Shown piece after piece: positions 21,206 through 30,769 of a stretch of 64,000 bases of DNA (the stretch's first letter is position 1; each line of letters starts with the position of its first letter). Source of the DNA: Mycoplasma phocoenae (GTDB lineage: Bacteria > Bacillota_I > Bacilli_A > Mycoplasmatales > Metamycoplasmataceae); the NCBI RefSeq assembly GCF_012934855.1, contig NZ_CP051481.1, positions 620,001 to 684,000 on the forward strand, given 5' to 3'. A program made the position numbers and the translations under genes. A model generated the notes under the pieces. That model saw only the letters and a list, made by a program, of their open reading frames with translations. It did no database searches and was not told the DNA's origin.

Positions 21206-22850
21206 ACAATGTCACCACCACTAAAGGTTCTTTATATAATTCTCTAAAAATTCTTTTTCTGAATACTCTTCTTAATCTTTCTTGAGTTTCACGTAAGTCT
21301 TTATAGCTTCCGCCATTTTCTTCAAGTTCTTTTTTAAAATATTTATTTATAATTCCATGAATTTGTTCTTTGTTTTCGCTTGAAATAACTCCGTAACCAA
21401 CAATGCTTAGTTCGCTGATTGGTTTTTTAGTTTTATGATCAATTAAACAAGAAACCGCAATCATACCGTCTCGAGCTAATGTTTCTCTTTCTTTTATTAC
21501 TTCGTGTGAAATATCACCAACTCCGAATCCGTCAATGATAACATCACCAATCCCACGAATTGTATGTTTTTGACTTGTTAATTCAAATTTAGTGAATTCA
21601 GCTACTTTTCCATTATTCAATATAATGCAATTGTTTTTATTTAAACTGGTAACGGCAGTAGCTTCTTGAGTTGCTAAAACGAAATAACGATATAAACCTT
21701 GAATCGGAATGAAATGTTTAGGTCTGAAAAATTTAATAACATCGATTAAATCTTGTTTAGCAGGATTACATGAATAATATTCACTTGATGTTAATTCAAT
21801 TATATTAGGAGTATTTCTTGCAATTTCATCTAATGTGAGAGCGTAATTAACTTCTAATCCGTTAACTGGTGGAGCAATTATGATCACACAATCAGTATCT
21901 TTAATTTTTAAATAAACGTCATTCTGAGAAGCTATTCTTAGAAATCTTGCATAAAGTCTTTCAATAGCTCCTGTTACTAGGATAACAGCATTTTCTGCTG
22001 AATTGGATGTACGGTAATCAATAAATTCTGGTCATTGTAATTTTGGATTCATTTTTTTAACTAACTCAATTAATATTGAATAATTACGTCCATACGTTAT
22101 AACTGGTCTATTATACTTTTTAGCTAATAACAATACTTCATGCGCAGTAATCATATCTTCATCATAAAGACCAACAATAATACGTTCATCTTTTTTTGCT
22201 TCTTTGAATTTGTATTCAATTTTTTGAGAAACTCAAAGTTTATCAATTGTTTTACCTGGTGAATTTGATTTACCAGAATCCATAATTAATATTTCAACTG
22301 GATCGTCACCTATTTTTTCTTTTATTCTTTTAAAATTAGTGTTCCCGTATGGACCTAAATTACCATTTACAAAATTTGTTAAAAATAAAATGTTTCCCTT
22401 TCTAACGTTAAAATTAAATCCTAATATCCCTGGTAAAGCTCCCGCTAAATTTAAGGGTGTGACTAAAACATTTCCGAATTTTTTAGGTTGATTTAATGTA
22501 ATAACTTCGAAATCATTATGCTCAATGTTGTATTTTGAAATACGATCTAAAATAACAAATTTATTGAAACTTGAAGTATAAATTTTCAAACCCTTAATAT
22601 TCATTAATAATCACGGCAATGCACTAAAACTTTCATTATGAACATCCGTTATAAAGACACCTTCAATGTTTTTTTGATGTTTTTCTAAATATTGGGTATC
22701 AGCAATCAATGTATCGATACCATTATGACTGTTTATCGGAACTTTTGTACCCGAGTTAATAACAAATAGCTTTGAATCTATTTCAAGAATATAACAGTTT
22801 TTCCCATTTTCATCTTGACCACCTAAAGCTAAAAAATTAATTTTCTCCAT
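21195..22850 (-). CDS. RNase J-like metallo-beta-lactamase protein lacking the metal ligands
   Basis: A 551-residue protein with the RNase J architecture: it opens with FLALGGQDENGKNCYILE, has the beta-CASP region, and ends in the RNase J C-terminal domain (VIDGFGVGDISHEVIKERE). The catalytic HxHxDH motif is destroyed: positions 69-74 read DVHNES. The family's THxIPDS and TGDFK segments are LNLAGALPG and LTNFVNG. The histidine of the HVSGH motif is gone (ELTSSEYYS, about 352-360), and PVHGE reads PIQGL at 382-386. Only one Asp of the site (D191 in IMDSG) seems kept. It is probably the inactive partner of an active RNase J encoded elsewhere, comparable to a second RNase J subunit. It heads the lemA transcript. 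Confidence 0.85.
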
Positions 22851-23235
22851 AATATTCTCCTTTATATTTATTATTTTGTGAAATTTAAGTATATTTAATA
22901 TTTATATTATAAAGAATATCATAATATTTACTCACATTTATGACTAAAAAAATATTTATTATTTTTAGCATGGTTAATATTGAATTATTTTATTTGTTGA
23001 GTAATTGGTTTTTTTAAAACTAAATAAAAATTCAATAAAAAAGATCGCAAAACAAAATTATGAAGCACGCTCTTCAGTAAAAATATTTTTTTATGTTTAT
23101 TTATTAAAATAATTAAATCTCTATAAAATTTTTATTACTGATTTATTGCAAAATAGAAAATAAAAAATATACGTAAAATTAAAAAAACGTCGTTAAAAAA
23201 TATTGTTGCAGAGTTCTTTTTTAAAAAAATATCAA
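22851..23235. other. Long AT-rich intergenic region upstream of the RNase J-like gene
   Basis: About 385 bases between the start of the RNase J-like gene and the terminator after yaaA. I see A/T homopolymers and short imperfect inverted stretches, but no coding frame of useful length, no RNA gene and no repeated box. It must contain the promoter for the RNase J-like operon; a clear -10/-35 pair could not be chosen. Confidence 0.5.
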
Positions 23236-23272
23236 TTAAAAAATTTCTTGCATTTTAGTACAAGAAATTTTC
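23236..23272 (-). terminator. Terminator of the dnaA-dnaN-yaaA transcript
   Basis: CAAGAAATTTT and AAAATTTCTTG (23261-23271 and about 23240-23250) form an 11-bp stem with a 10-base loop; on the - strand it is followed by a T run. Confidence 0.82.
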
Positions 23273-23283
23273 TGTTTTTTTAA

Positions 23284-23505
23284 TTATACGTTTGCAGTTT
23301 TATTAATAATTTTATACACTTCATCGTCTATTCACAATACATCATTAGTTCTGATTGTTTTGTTTCTAGAAGTTGTCTTTTCGCCATTAACAATAACCTC
23401 GTGTTCTTCAAGGAAAAATTTAGCTCTCCCCCCTGTTTCAATTAAGCGCATTTTTTTTAATAATTGTGATAATTTAATAGTTTCGGTTGTTATTTCAATA
23501 AGCAT
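23284..23505 (-). CDS. yaaA: S4-domain RNA-binding protein YaaA type
   Basis: A 73-residue protein directly after dnaN on the same strand, where the small S4-domain protein YaaA (RlbA) sits in Firmicutes. The S4 fold is visible in IKLSQLLKKMRLIETGGRAK, then FLEEHEVIVNGEKTTSRNKTI with the typical VNG turn. It is too short for ordinary gene finders and contains one TGA Trp codon near its end (VLWIDD). The start overlaps the dnaN stop by one base. It probably binds structured RNA, perhaps ribosomal; no direct functional evidence is in the sequence. Confidence 0.88.
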
Positions 23506-24632
23506 TAGTAATACCCTTTCATAGGTGTAATTAGTTGAATTGTATTTGTGTTTTCAGGCGAAAGTATCAATACTCTTTGTTTATTATCTGAAAACATAAT
23601 ATATAACTCTCCCTCAAAAACTGAAAGCGCATCTAATACATTACGTGTAGCGAAAGAAATAATTAAGCCTTCGTCATTGTATTCAAAATCAGTTGTTTGA
23701 ACAGTAGCTGAACCAACTTCATCTTTATTTCCTTTAATAGTTAATAGATTATTTTCAATTAAAATCATTATTTTAGAATTGCTATCAGTATTAACTATAT
23801 TTACTTTAGATATCATGTCAGATAATACTTTTCTATTGATAATTAATTTTTGTTGGAAATCTTTCGGAATAACCCTTGTTGTATCAATGAAAGGAATGTT
23901 GATTAATTTGGCTTGAATTATAGTATTGTCATCATAAATTTGAATTTTTGATTCAGATATATATAAATCAACATCACCTTTTAAATCGAAGTTTAAAATA
24001 TCTTTAATACTTTTGGCTAATATTGAAATATCAAAAGAAGTACCGTCTTCTATCTCATCTTTTTCAAGTGCTAATCTGAATTTATCAGTAGCTACCGCTT
24101 TTAAAGATCCATTGGCGTTTGAAATGTTAACACAATTCAGAATTAACTGACCTGGATCTTGAGAAGCTGCGAAAGCAACATTTTTTGAAATTTTTCTCAA
24201 TATTTCAAACGGAACGGTTACTTTATCGCCTATTTTTGTAAAATCGATGTCTGGGTAATCTGAGGCGTCCAATATGTTCATTTCAAATTTATCTTGATTA
24301 GATTTTATTTCCAATATTGAACCTTTTGTTTCTATAGAAATAACTCCATCTAATTTCTTTATAATGTTTCTAAATAATGAAAATGGAATTAAAGCACTAC
24401 CTGATTCGACTATTTCACATCCGGTACTGTTTAATGTTTCATTTGAATTACCTACAGTTAATACTTTGTGAAGTACTGAAATTTCATGATTAGAGGTTAT
24501 AAATGTTATTTTAGTGTCCATGGCTTCAATCATGATTCCTTTTAATTGCGGTAAAAATGGATTACCATCTATAGCTTTTGAAGTTTTTTCAACCGCAAAT
24601 TCTAATCTTTGTTTTGATATATTAAATTTCAT
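23505..24632 (-). CDS. dnaN: DNA polymerase III beta sliding clamp
   Basis: A 375-residue clamp with three repeated domains. The N-terminus MKFNISKQRLEFAVEKTSKA and the C-terminal ITPMKGYY are conventional for DnaN; the family end LVMPMR is represented by LITPMK. The length is typical. It lies 9 bp after dnaA on the same strand with AGGAGAAAG before the ATG, and overlaps yaaA by one base. This gives the classic dnaA-dnaN-yaaA order next to the origin. Confidence 0.96.
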   Translation of the reverse strand: MKFNISKQRLEFAVEKTSKAIDGNPFLPQLKGIMIEAMDTKITFITSNHEISVLHKVLTVGNSNETLNSTGCEIVESGSALIPFSLFRNIIKKLDGVISIETKGSILEIKSNQDKFEMNILDASDYPDIDFTKIGDKVTVPFEILRKISKNVAFAASQDPGQLILNCVNISNANGSLKAVATDKFRLALEKDEIEDGTSFDISILAKSIKDILNFDLKGDVDLYISESKIQIYDDNTIIQAKLINIPFIDTTRVIPKDFQQKLIINRKVLSDMISKVNIVNTDSNSKIMILIENNLLTIKGNKDEVGSATVQTTDFEYNDEGLIISFATRNVLDALSVFEGELYIMFSDNKQRVLILSPENTNTIQLITPMKGYY

Positions 24633-24641
24633 ATCTTTCTC

Positions 24642-26003
24642 CTAAATAATTTTCTTTAATTGATCTTTAATTTTGTTTAAAGCTACACTGACTGATGAAT
24701 TAGATTTTAAATTTTTGTCAATGTATTCAACACTAACCATAACGCTTGAATGAGCTTGTCCGCCAAACATGTTTCCAATTTCTTTAAATGTTAAGCCTAG
24801 AATGTCTTTTATTAATCACATACAAATTCGACGCGCTAACACAACGGGAGCTGATCTGTTTTTACCAGTTAATTTCTTCTTATCTATTTTGTAATATTTA
24901 GCAACGATGTCAACGATTTTTTCTGGTGTTATTGAATCTTTGTCTTTTTCCCCGCCCTTAAATATGTTTTTTAGATAACTAACGTCATAACTAAATCTTT
25001 GATCCGAATTTTTAAATAACATTATTTTATTTACTGTTCCGTCAATTTCTCTAATTGAGTTATTGAAGTTTCTAGCCAAAAATTGGATCGCATCATTATT
25101 AAAGTTGTTTGGATTAATATTTTTTTGTTTAAATTTGAATTTAAATATTTCCGAAACATCTTCAACTGAAGGATCATGAATTTCAAATGTAACCCCGCCT
25201 TGAAAACGTGTTATAAATCTTTGTTCAAATCCCCCCAACTCTTCCGGTCTTTTATCAGCACAAATAATAATTTGTTTACTTGCATTTATATGATTGTTAA
25301 TAATATTGAATAAAACATTTAATGTATGTTCACGATTACCAAATAACTGAACATCGTCAAACATTAAGCAATCATATTGTCCATAATATTCAACAATTTC
25401 GTTGATTTTATCATGGTCTTTCGCTTGTAATTGCTGAACAATATCGCGAGTAAAAAAATCTGGGTTTATATATTTACATGTTTTGTTTTTTGAAAGTAAT
25501 TCGTTACCAATTGCATGTAATAAATGTGTTTTCCCTAAACCCGATGAGGAGAAAATAAATAAAGGAGATATAAAAACTTCATCTTGAGAAATTATTTGAT
25601 CAGCCCCATTTAATGCAAATTTATTAAATTCACCTCTTGCATATGTTTCGAATGTTAATTTTTTATTGATATTTGAAACTACAGACGAACTCTGAGTCTT
25701 AACGGTGTTTTTGTTCATTTCGTTAATATCTGTTATATAAACAACTTCTCTATAACCCGCATATACTGTTCAAATTGCTCTTTTTATAAAATCATCATAT
25801 TTATCGCTTATTATGGCTCTTATTTCGCTACTTAAAAGAAGAAATATTTTCGATTCTTGTTCTTCAACTATTTTTATATTTGAAAACAAACTATCGAAAA
25901 TAAACGGGTCAGACGCATTCGCTTCTAACTCTTTTAGTAATAATTCGTTATTTACTTCTAAATTAGCAGTTTTTTGTATTTTTGTTGTAGTACTTGTCTT
26001 CAT
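24642..26003 (-). CDS. dnaA: Chromosomal replication initiator DnaA
   Basis: A 453-residue initiator ATPase. The short N-terminal domain I is divergent, followed by a linker and the AAA+ domain with Walker A SSSGLGKTH at about 152-160, Walker B CLMFDDVQLF and the RFITRFQGG segment. Domain IV has APVVLARRICMWLIK, and then the box-recognition signature reads GGQAHSSV at 414-421 where most DnaA proteins have GGRDHTTV. The aspartate, arginine and first threonine of the DNA-reading motif are therefore changed. It is transcribed away from the putative origin at 26.0-26.35 kb. Confidence 0.97.
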
Positions 26004-26349
26004 ATATGAAATTATAATATTTTGTTAAAATATAAAATAAATGTTAATTTTATATGTTTGTTTTTGTCAATGTATAATACATTTTTTCTACATTGTTTTG
26101 AGTAAAAAAGTACTGTATACAAGTAATAAATTATAGTTTTCTACAATAATCAAATGTAGAAAATTTTACAAACATTAAAAAAAACTATTTTTTAAAAAAA
26201 ATACTAAAAATGATTTGAATTTTTTTCAAAAAAAATAATTAACGCAGTTTTTAATTTAATTTATTAATTAAATAGCTGTTGCTTTTGGTAAAATATGTAT
26301 ACGTATTTTTGAAATCAGCTTGAAGATACAATAAATAAAGGAGTAAATT
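26004..26349. other. Probable replication origin (oriC) between dnaA and rpmH
   Basis: A 346-base non-coding region between the divergent dnaA and rpmH genes, the standard oriC position in this group. Three copies of the 9-mer TTTTCTACA occur: 26084-26092 (+), 26137-26145 (+) and 26155-26163 (-). The last two form a perfect inverted pair with a 9-base spacer. The 9-mer differs from the consensus DnaA box TTATCCACA at two places. Between ~26170 and 26270 the DNA is almost pure A/T and could be the unwinding element. The consensus box itself is absent. The rpmH promoter must also lie here. Confidence 0.75.
26137..26163. repeat. Inverted pair of DnaA-box-like 9-mers
   Basis: TTTTCTACA and its exact reverse complement TGTAGAAAA, separated by nine bases. 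A third copy is at 26084-26092. This is the best candidate for a DnaA binding cluster. Confidence 0.6.
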
Positions 26350-26502
26350 ATGAAAAGAACATATCAACCAAAAAAACGTAAACACATTAAAGTTCACGGA
26401 TTCTTTGCTCGTATGCAAACTAAAAACGGAAGAAAAGTTTTAAAAGCAAGAAGAGCAAAAGGTAGAAAACAACTAACAGTTTCAGATAAAAAACACTTAT
26501 AA
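26350..26502 (+). CDS. rpmH: 50S ribosomal protein L34
   Basis: A 50-residue basic protein with the invariant start [11 protein letters not shown], the [14 protein letters not shown] core and the RRAKGRK tail. GGAG precedes the ATG. It starts the rpmH-rnpA-yidC operon flanking the origin, diverging from dnaA. It is a small gene easily missed by length cut-offs. Confidence 0.98.
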   Translation: MKRTYQPKKRKHIKVHGFFARMQTKNGRKVLKARRAKGRKQLTVSDKKHL

Positions 26503-26504
26503 AA

Positions 26505-26837
26505 ATGACTAAATTCAAAGTTGTTAGAAAAAATTGAGAATTCCAAGAAATTATTCAAGGTAGAAAACAATTCGTTTCAAAATATGCGATTATTTATTAT
26601 TTACCAAACGATGAATTTAAAGTCGGTATCTCAATACCTAAGGCTTTTGCGAACGCCTGTTTAAGAAACAAATACAGAAATCAAATTAGACAAATTATTA
26701 GAAAGAATGATTTATCTGACATTAAAATGCAAAGCATAATAATTATTAGAAAAGATTTTTTCAATATTGATTTCATTCGCAAAGAAAAAGAAATTATCAA
26801 ATTATATGAAAGGATTCGTAATGTCAAAAAGAACTAG
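26505..26837 (+). CDS. rnpA: Ribonuclease P protein component
   Basis: A 110-residue basic protein that assists RNase P RNA in tRNA 5' processing. The signature region is recognisable as SIPKAFANACLRNKYRNQIRQIIR at about 44-67, where most members have a KAV.RN..KR pattern. It starts 2 bases after rpmH and overlaps yidC by 17 bases in another frame. One TGA Trp codon occurs at residue 11. Confidence 0.93.
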
Positions 26838-28758
26838 ATCTAAACATTACGACTTATTCAGCCCTAAAAATGGCTCGAATGATCCTAAAGATAAAAAAGA
26901 ACAAAGATTAAAAACATTGAAGAAAATATGAAAATGATTCAAAATCTTAATTATTATCTTTATTATCGGTACTGGATTGGCTGGCTGCATCCAATCATTT
27001 GGATTGCGTTCACCTGTTAAGGTAGGATCAGGGTTTGAAACACATCTAAAATCCAAAGATGTTTCTCCTAATGTTGAATCTTTCACTTACAACAAAGAAA
27101 GCGGACTATACATAAGAAGCAATACAGATAAAATAACTGATGTTAACCCTTATCTTGCTGTTGACACACCAGAAGATCTTGAAAAGATTAAAAAACAAAT
27201 CAAAGATAATGGCGGTGACTTCGAAACATATAAATCACGTACACTAGGAATTCAACTTAGAGACTCAGACAATAAATTACTAAATAATTCAAGTGTTTAC
27301 AATAACAATGGAAATTATTTAGTATATGCTGCAGGTGATCAAGATGGAAATGGAGCTGTATCAAGTTATAAAAATGTTTTAACATGAACAAACTTATACA
27401 ATTTCAATGCTGTATGAGAAAAAAATGAAGATCAAAAAAATAAAGATGCAAAAGAATCACAATCGGGACCAGTAAATCCTAAATTGCTAGACGTTTCATA
27501 TACTGTTTTAAAAGATAGTATTAATAACGAGGCTGATTCTAAACAAAAATTCGCAAGAGATGTTTTCCAATTATTTGCATACGAAAGCGCAAATAAATTA
27601 CAATCTGTAATTGGAAAAACAAAAATAAATGAAAACAGCAGTAAAACATATTGAGAATTCATTAAGGAAAACTCAACTGCTGCTGAAAACGCTAGTGCAA
27701 TCGACACTTTAAATAGTTTCATATTAAACTTAGCAAACAATAAAAATAAAACATTCACCACAGATGAATACAATGCAATTATTAGAATTCAATCAATCGT
27801 TAATGCTTCATTTACAACATATGGTGGATTAACAAACTTTACACTAGTTTCTGATAAAAAAGATTCTAACAATGCAAACTTGATTCAATTAAGCAATGTA
27901 TCAATAAAAGGTAATTATGTAGGTATTGAGGATTCATACTTATTCAAATTATTTGGTGAACCTCACAGACCAATTGCGACTTGAGGAGAATATTGATCAT
28001 TTGGACCATTCTACGGTTTATTCGTTTATCCAATAAATCAAATGGTCGGTGGTTTAATTAATGCAATGTCATCACTAGGTGGATGATCAGTAATTATCGC
28101 ATTAATTATTACAGTTATCGTTACTCGTTTATTAACAGTTTCAATAACATACAAAAGTATTTTCGCTTCTCAAAAGCAACAAGAGCTAAATGCTAAAAAA
28201 GCTAAAATAGAAGCAAAATATGTCCCATATAAAGGGGATAAACAAATGGAACAAAAAAAACGTAACGAAATAAATGAAATGTACAAGAAAAACAAAGCAA
28301 ATCCTTATACAGCGCTTGTTTCTCAGTTAGTAACATTACCTATTTTATTAGTTATGTTTAGAATTGTTCAAGCCTCACCTGAAATTAAACACTCAGTGTG
28401 ATACGGAATTCAAATGGCAGCAACATCATACAGAAACGTCGCTGATGGCCAATATCATTATTTACCAATCATCATCGTTTCAGTATTAACACAATTAGTT
28501 GCACAACTTTTACCGAGATTCTTAACGCGTAAAAATGATAAGCTAAGAACAAACGTATATGAACGTGAGGCTCTAAAAAAATCAAATAGAATGCAAAATA
28601 TTATGACATTTGTTTTTGTAGCCTTTGGTATCGTTTTCCAAGCTGGTTTACAAATCTATTGAGTAATTACTGGATTGTGACAAATAATGCAAACATTGGT
28701 TGTTTACAAACTAGAAAGAACAGATTTTTACAAAAGGGTTATATTACCAAAACTATAA
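26821..28758 (+). CDS. yidC: Membrane protein insertase YidC
   Basis: A 645-residue insertase read through ten or so TGA Trp codons. It has a cytoplasmic basic start, one helix with a lipobox-like end (GTGLAGC, Cys56) as in Gram-positive lipoprotein YidC, and a ~300-residue extracellular region. The conserved five-helix core follows, recognisable from FGPFYGLFVYPINQ, then LITVIVTRLLTVSITYKS, a charged cytoplasmic loop rich in KAK, NPYTALVSQLVTLPILLVMFR and TFVFVAFGIVFQAGL. The large extracellular insertion is usual for mycoplasmas. It overlaps rnpA and ends before a hairpin terminator. Confidence 0.96.
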
Positions 28759-28810
28759 TAAAGGCACAAATTTATCCTACTAAACAAAAAAATGTAGTAT
28801 AAACTGCTAT

Positions 28811-28838
28811 AAGTAGCGTAATGCTACTTTTTTATTTT
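28811..28838 (+). terminator. Terminator of rpmH-rnpA-yidC
   Basis: AAGTAGC (28811-28817) and GCTACTT (28823-28829) with loop GTAAT, followed by a T run. Confidence 0.88.
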
Positions 28839-28935
28839 GCAATAGTAACACATGTAAGCACATACATTATTTTAAAATACTGCTACTTTCTATGATTGAA
28901 TTTTTTATAGCATTAAAATTAAAATGCTTTTTACT

Positions 28936-28980
28936 AACAAAAAATGGCACTTACCTTTTTGTTAAGTGCCATTTTTTGTT
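28936..28980. terminator. Perfect 18-bp inverted repeat, likely bidirectional terminator
   Basis: Positions 28936-28953 are exactly complementary to 28963-28980 (core AATGGCACTTA / TAAGTGCCATT) with a 9-base loop and A/T runs at both ends. It lies 37 bases beyond the end of the frameshifted surface-protein frame on - and ~100 bases beyond the yidC terminator on +. Terminator function is inferred. Confidence 0.7.
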
Positions 28981-29016
28981 TACAAAGTTTACTTCAAAAA
29001 TATTTATTAATGTTTT

Positions 29017-30358
29017 TTATACAAATTTATTTACACTAAACATTTCAATAAAACTTCTATATGTCAATCTAATAGATGTTCAATTATATTTTGTGTTATT
29101 ATTATGATCTGGATCGACATGTGTTATTAAAGGTATTTGACCATGAAACTCTTTTCCGACTGTCCCATCAGGTGTACCATCAACAAATTCTTTTTTAAAA
29201 TTGATCAAGTTCAATTTTAAGTTGTTCTTTTGTAAGGTTTTGAGGACTACCGTATCAATCTTGATAAATTTTTGCCATTTTTTTGAATGCTGGTAAAACA
29301 TATTTTTTAGAGTTGTCAGTGTTTCATCTTTTAAATGAGTTTAATTGTGTTTCAAAGTTTTTGTTTACTGTTGTTACGTTGTTTTGGAATAATTCTTCAA
29401 TGTGTTTTATTGTTTGAATAAATACTGGAATCAATTCAAGGGCTTGTTCTTTATTTCCATTTCAATGATAGTTGAATAATTTTAACATTTTGTGAAATGG
29501 TTCAGGTTTGAATGCTGTATCTTTTCCTACTGTTGTTCGTCCTTCTATTTGGACAATAAATTTTAAAAAATCATACTTTTTATCCAATTCACTACTTGTT
29601 GTTAAGTATGTGTTTCTATATTCTTCGTTAAAAAGATTTTCAAGCGCTTCAGCATATAAATTTTTCTTGTTTTCTATTGTTTCAAGATTATCACTTTCGA
29701 TTGCATTTTTATACTCGTTTAATAAATTTTCTACAACATTTATTTTTTCACCAAAAAAGTTTGATGATATTTCTTTAGTAAATTCTTGTGATTCGTTAGT
29801 TAATCCTTCTTTAGTTAAGGTATACGTTAATAATATTTTTGTATCTTTTTTTTCGATATTTTTTACATTAACGTTAAAGCCTTTTAACGAAACAATGAAA
29901 TTATCTTTTTCGATAGAAACATCAGCAAATTTAACCTGTGTTTCAGTAGCTCCATCTTTAGAATAATTTACTAAAAGGTTTGATTGATCCAAATTTTTAT
30001 AATCGAAGTTATATTCTACTGATATTGTTGTAGCTTGGGATACAACGACTGTATATTTACCGTTTTCAGCATTTAAAATGGTTTCCCCATTTTTAACAAT
30101 AGCTTTAAATCCATCTTTTGCTTTTACAGTAAATTTAATTTTAGTGTTTTCAACGACATTGTTTAAATCCAGTGAGATGTTGTCCAGAATTATCGAACCT
30201 TCTTCAGGTTGATTTAATGTAACTTTAAATTTATCCTCGTTTTCTTTTTCTTTATTTGAAATTATTACAGGTACAGTAATAATTGGAATTGATATTAAAC
30301 CTACGGTTAATAGTGTATTGTTTTTTAGACATATTTTCTCCATTTTATATATATTCAT
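29017..30358 (-). pseudogene. Surface-type protein gene split by a frameshift
   Basis: The upstream frame (30358 to 29195, 387 codons) has an N-terminal hydrophobic segment (LLTVGLISIPIITVPVIIS) without a lipobox cysteine. Residues ~45-115 then look like an InlB-type beta repeat (FKVTLNQPEEGSI ... TIKFTVKAKDGFKAIV.NG ... YTVVVSQATTISVEYN). A helical region follows. It stops at TAA 29195. The next frame continues with matching composition (INFKKEFVDGTPDGTVGKEF ... HVDPDHNNNTKYNW) to TAA 29017. The break is at a run of four T followed by six A on the - strand; one extra T would join the frames. It could be a decaying surface protein, a phase-variable gene or a sequencing error. No specific family is recognised. 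Confidence 0.6.
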
Positions 30359-30686
30359 TCATGTGCTCTAAATTATATATCTTTTGTATTTAGTTTAAGA
30401 ATTAAGTAAGGGTTTTATATCAATTTTGAAACAAAAAAACGTTTTTTATTAAATTAAAAAAACAAGACCAAATCATCATCAAAACTAATAACGCTTCACA
30501 ATTTTTTAAATGTTGTTAGTTATTGTGTATAAAAAATAGGTTCTGACGGTTATTAAAATTAAGAAAAAATTATTTTAAATAGGTATCTTGTAAAATGTTT
30601 TTTCGATGGGCTAGATGTAGAAGAATTTTATAACGGTTTTATCTTTTTGTTTTGGTAAAAATATTTGTATTGTCTACATAGCCGAT
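30359..30686. other. Intergenic region upstream of the surface-type gene
   Basis: About 330 bases, AT-rich, with no credible reading frame or RNA. It should carry the promoter of the surface-type gene on the - strand. No box could be assigned with confidence. Confidence 0.45.
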
Positions 30687-30718
30687 AAAAAAAGATACTG
30701 CGCAAGTATCTTTTTTTT
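30687..30718. terminator. Second terminator hairpin after ftsH
   Basis: AAAAAAAGATACT (30687-30699) and AGTATCTTTTTTTT pair over the loop GCGCA. It is symmetrical enough for both strands and backs up the hairpin at 30744-30766. Confidence 0.75.
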
Positions 30719-30743
30719 AATTGTTTAACTTTTGTTAAGCAAT

Positions 30744-30766
30744 ATAAAAAGAGGCTAACCTCTTCT
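30744..30766 (-). terminator. Terminator of the recD2-pth-tilS-ftsH operon
   Basis: On the - strand AAGAGG-TTAG-CCTCTT followed by TTTTAT, directly after the ftsH stop. Confidence 0.8.
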
Positions 30767-30769
30767 TAA

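Noticed and set aside
22939-23016. A 25-codon + frame in the gap upstream of the RNase J-like gene
   Set aside because: No ribosome site or similarity; hydrophobic only because of T-rich composition.
26275-26310. Possible rpmH promoter TTGCTT ... TATACG
   Set aside because: The spacer is about 13 bases, too short; the true promoter could not be chosen by eye.
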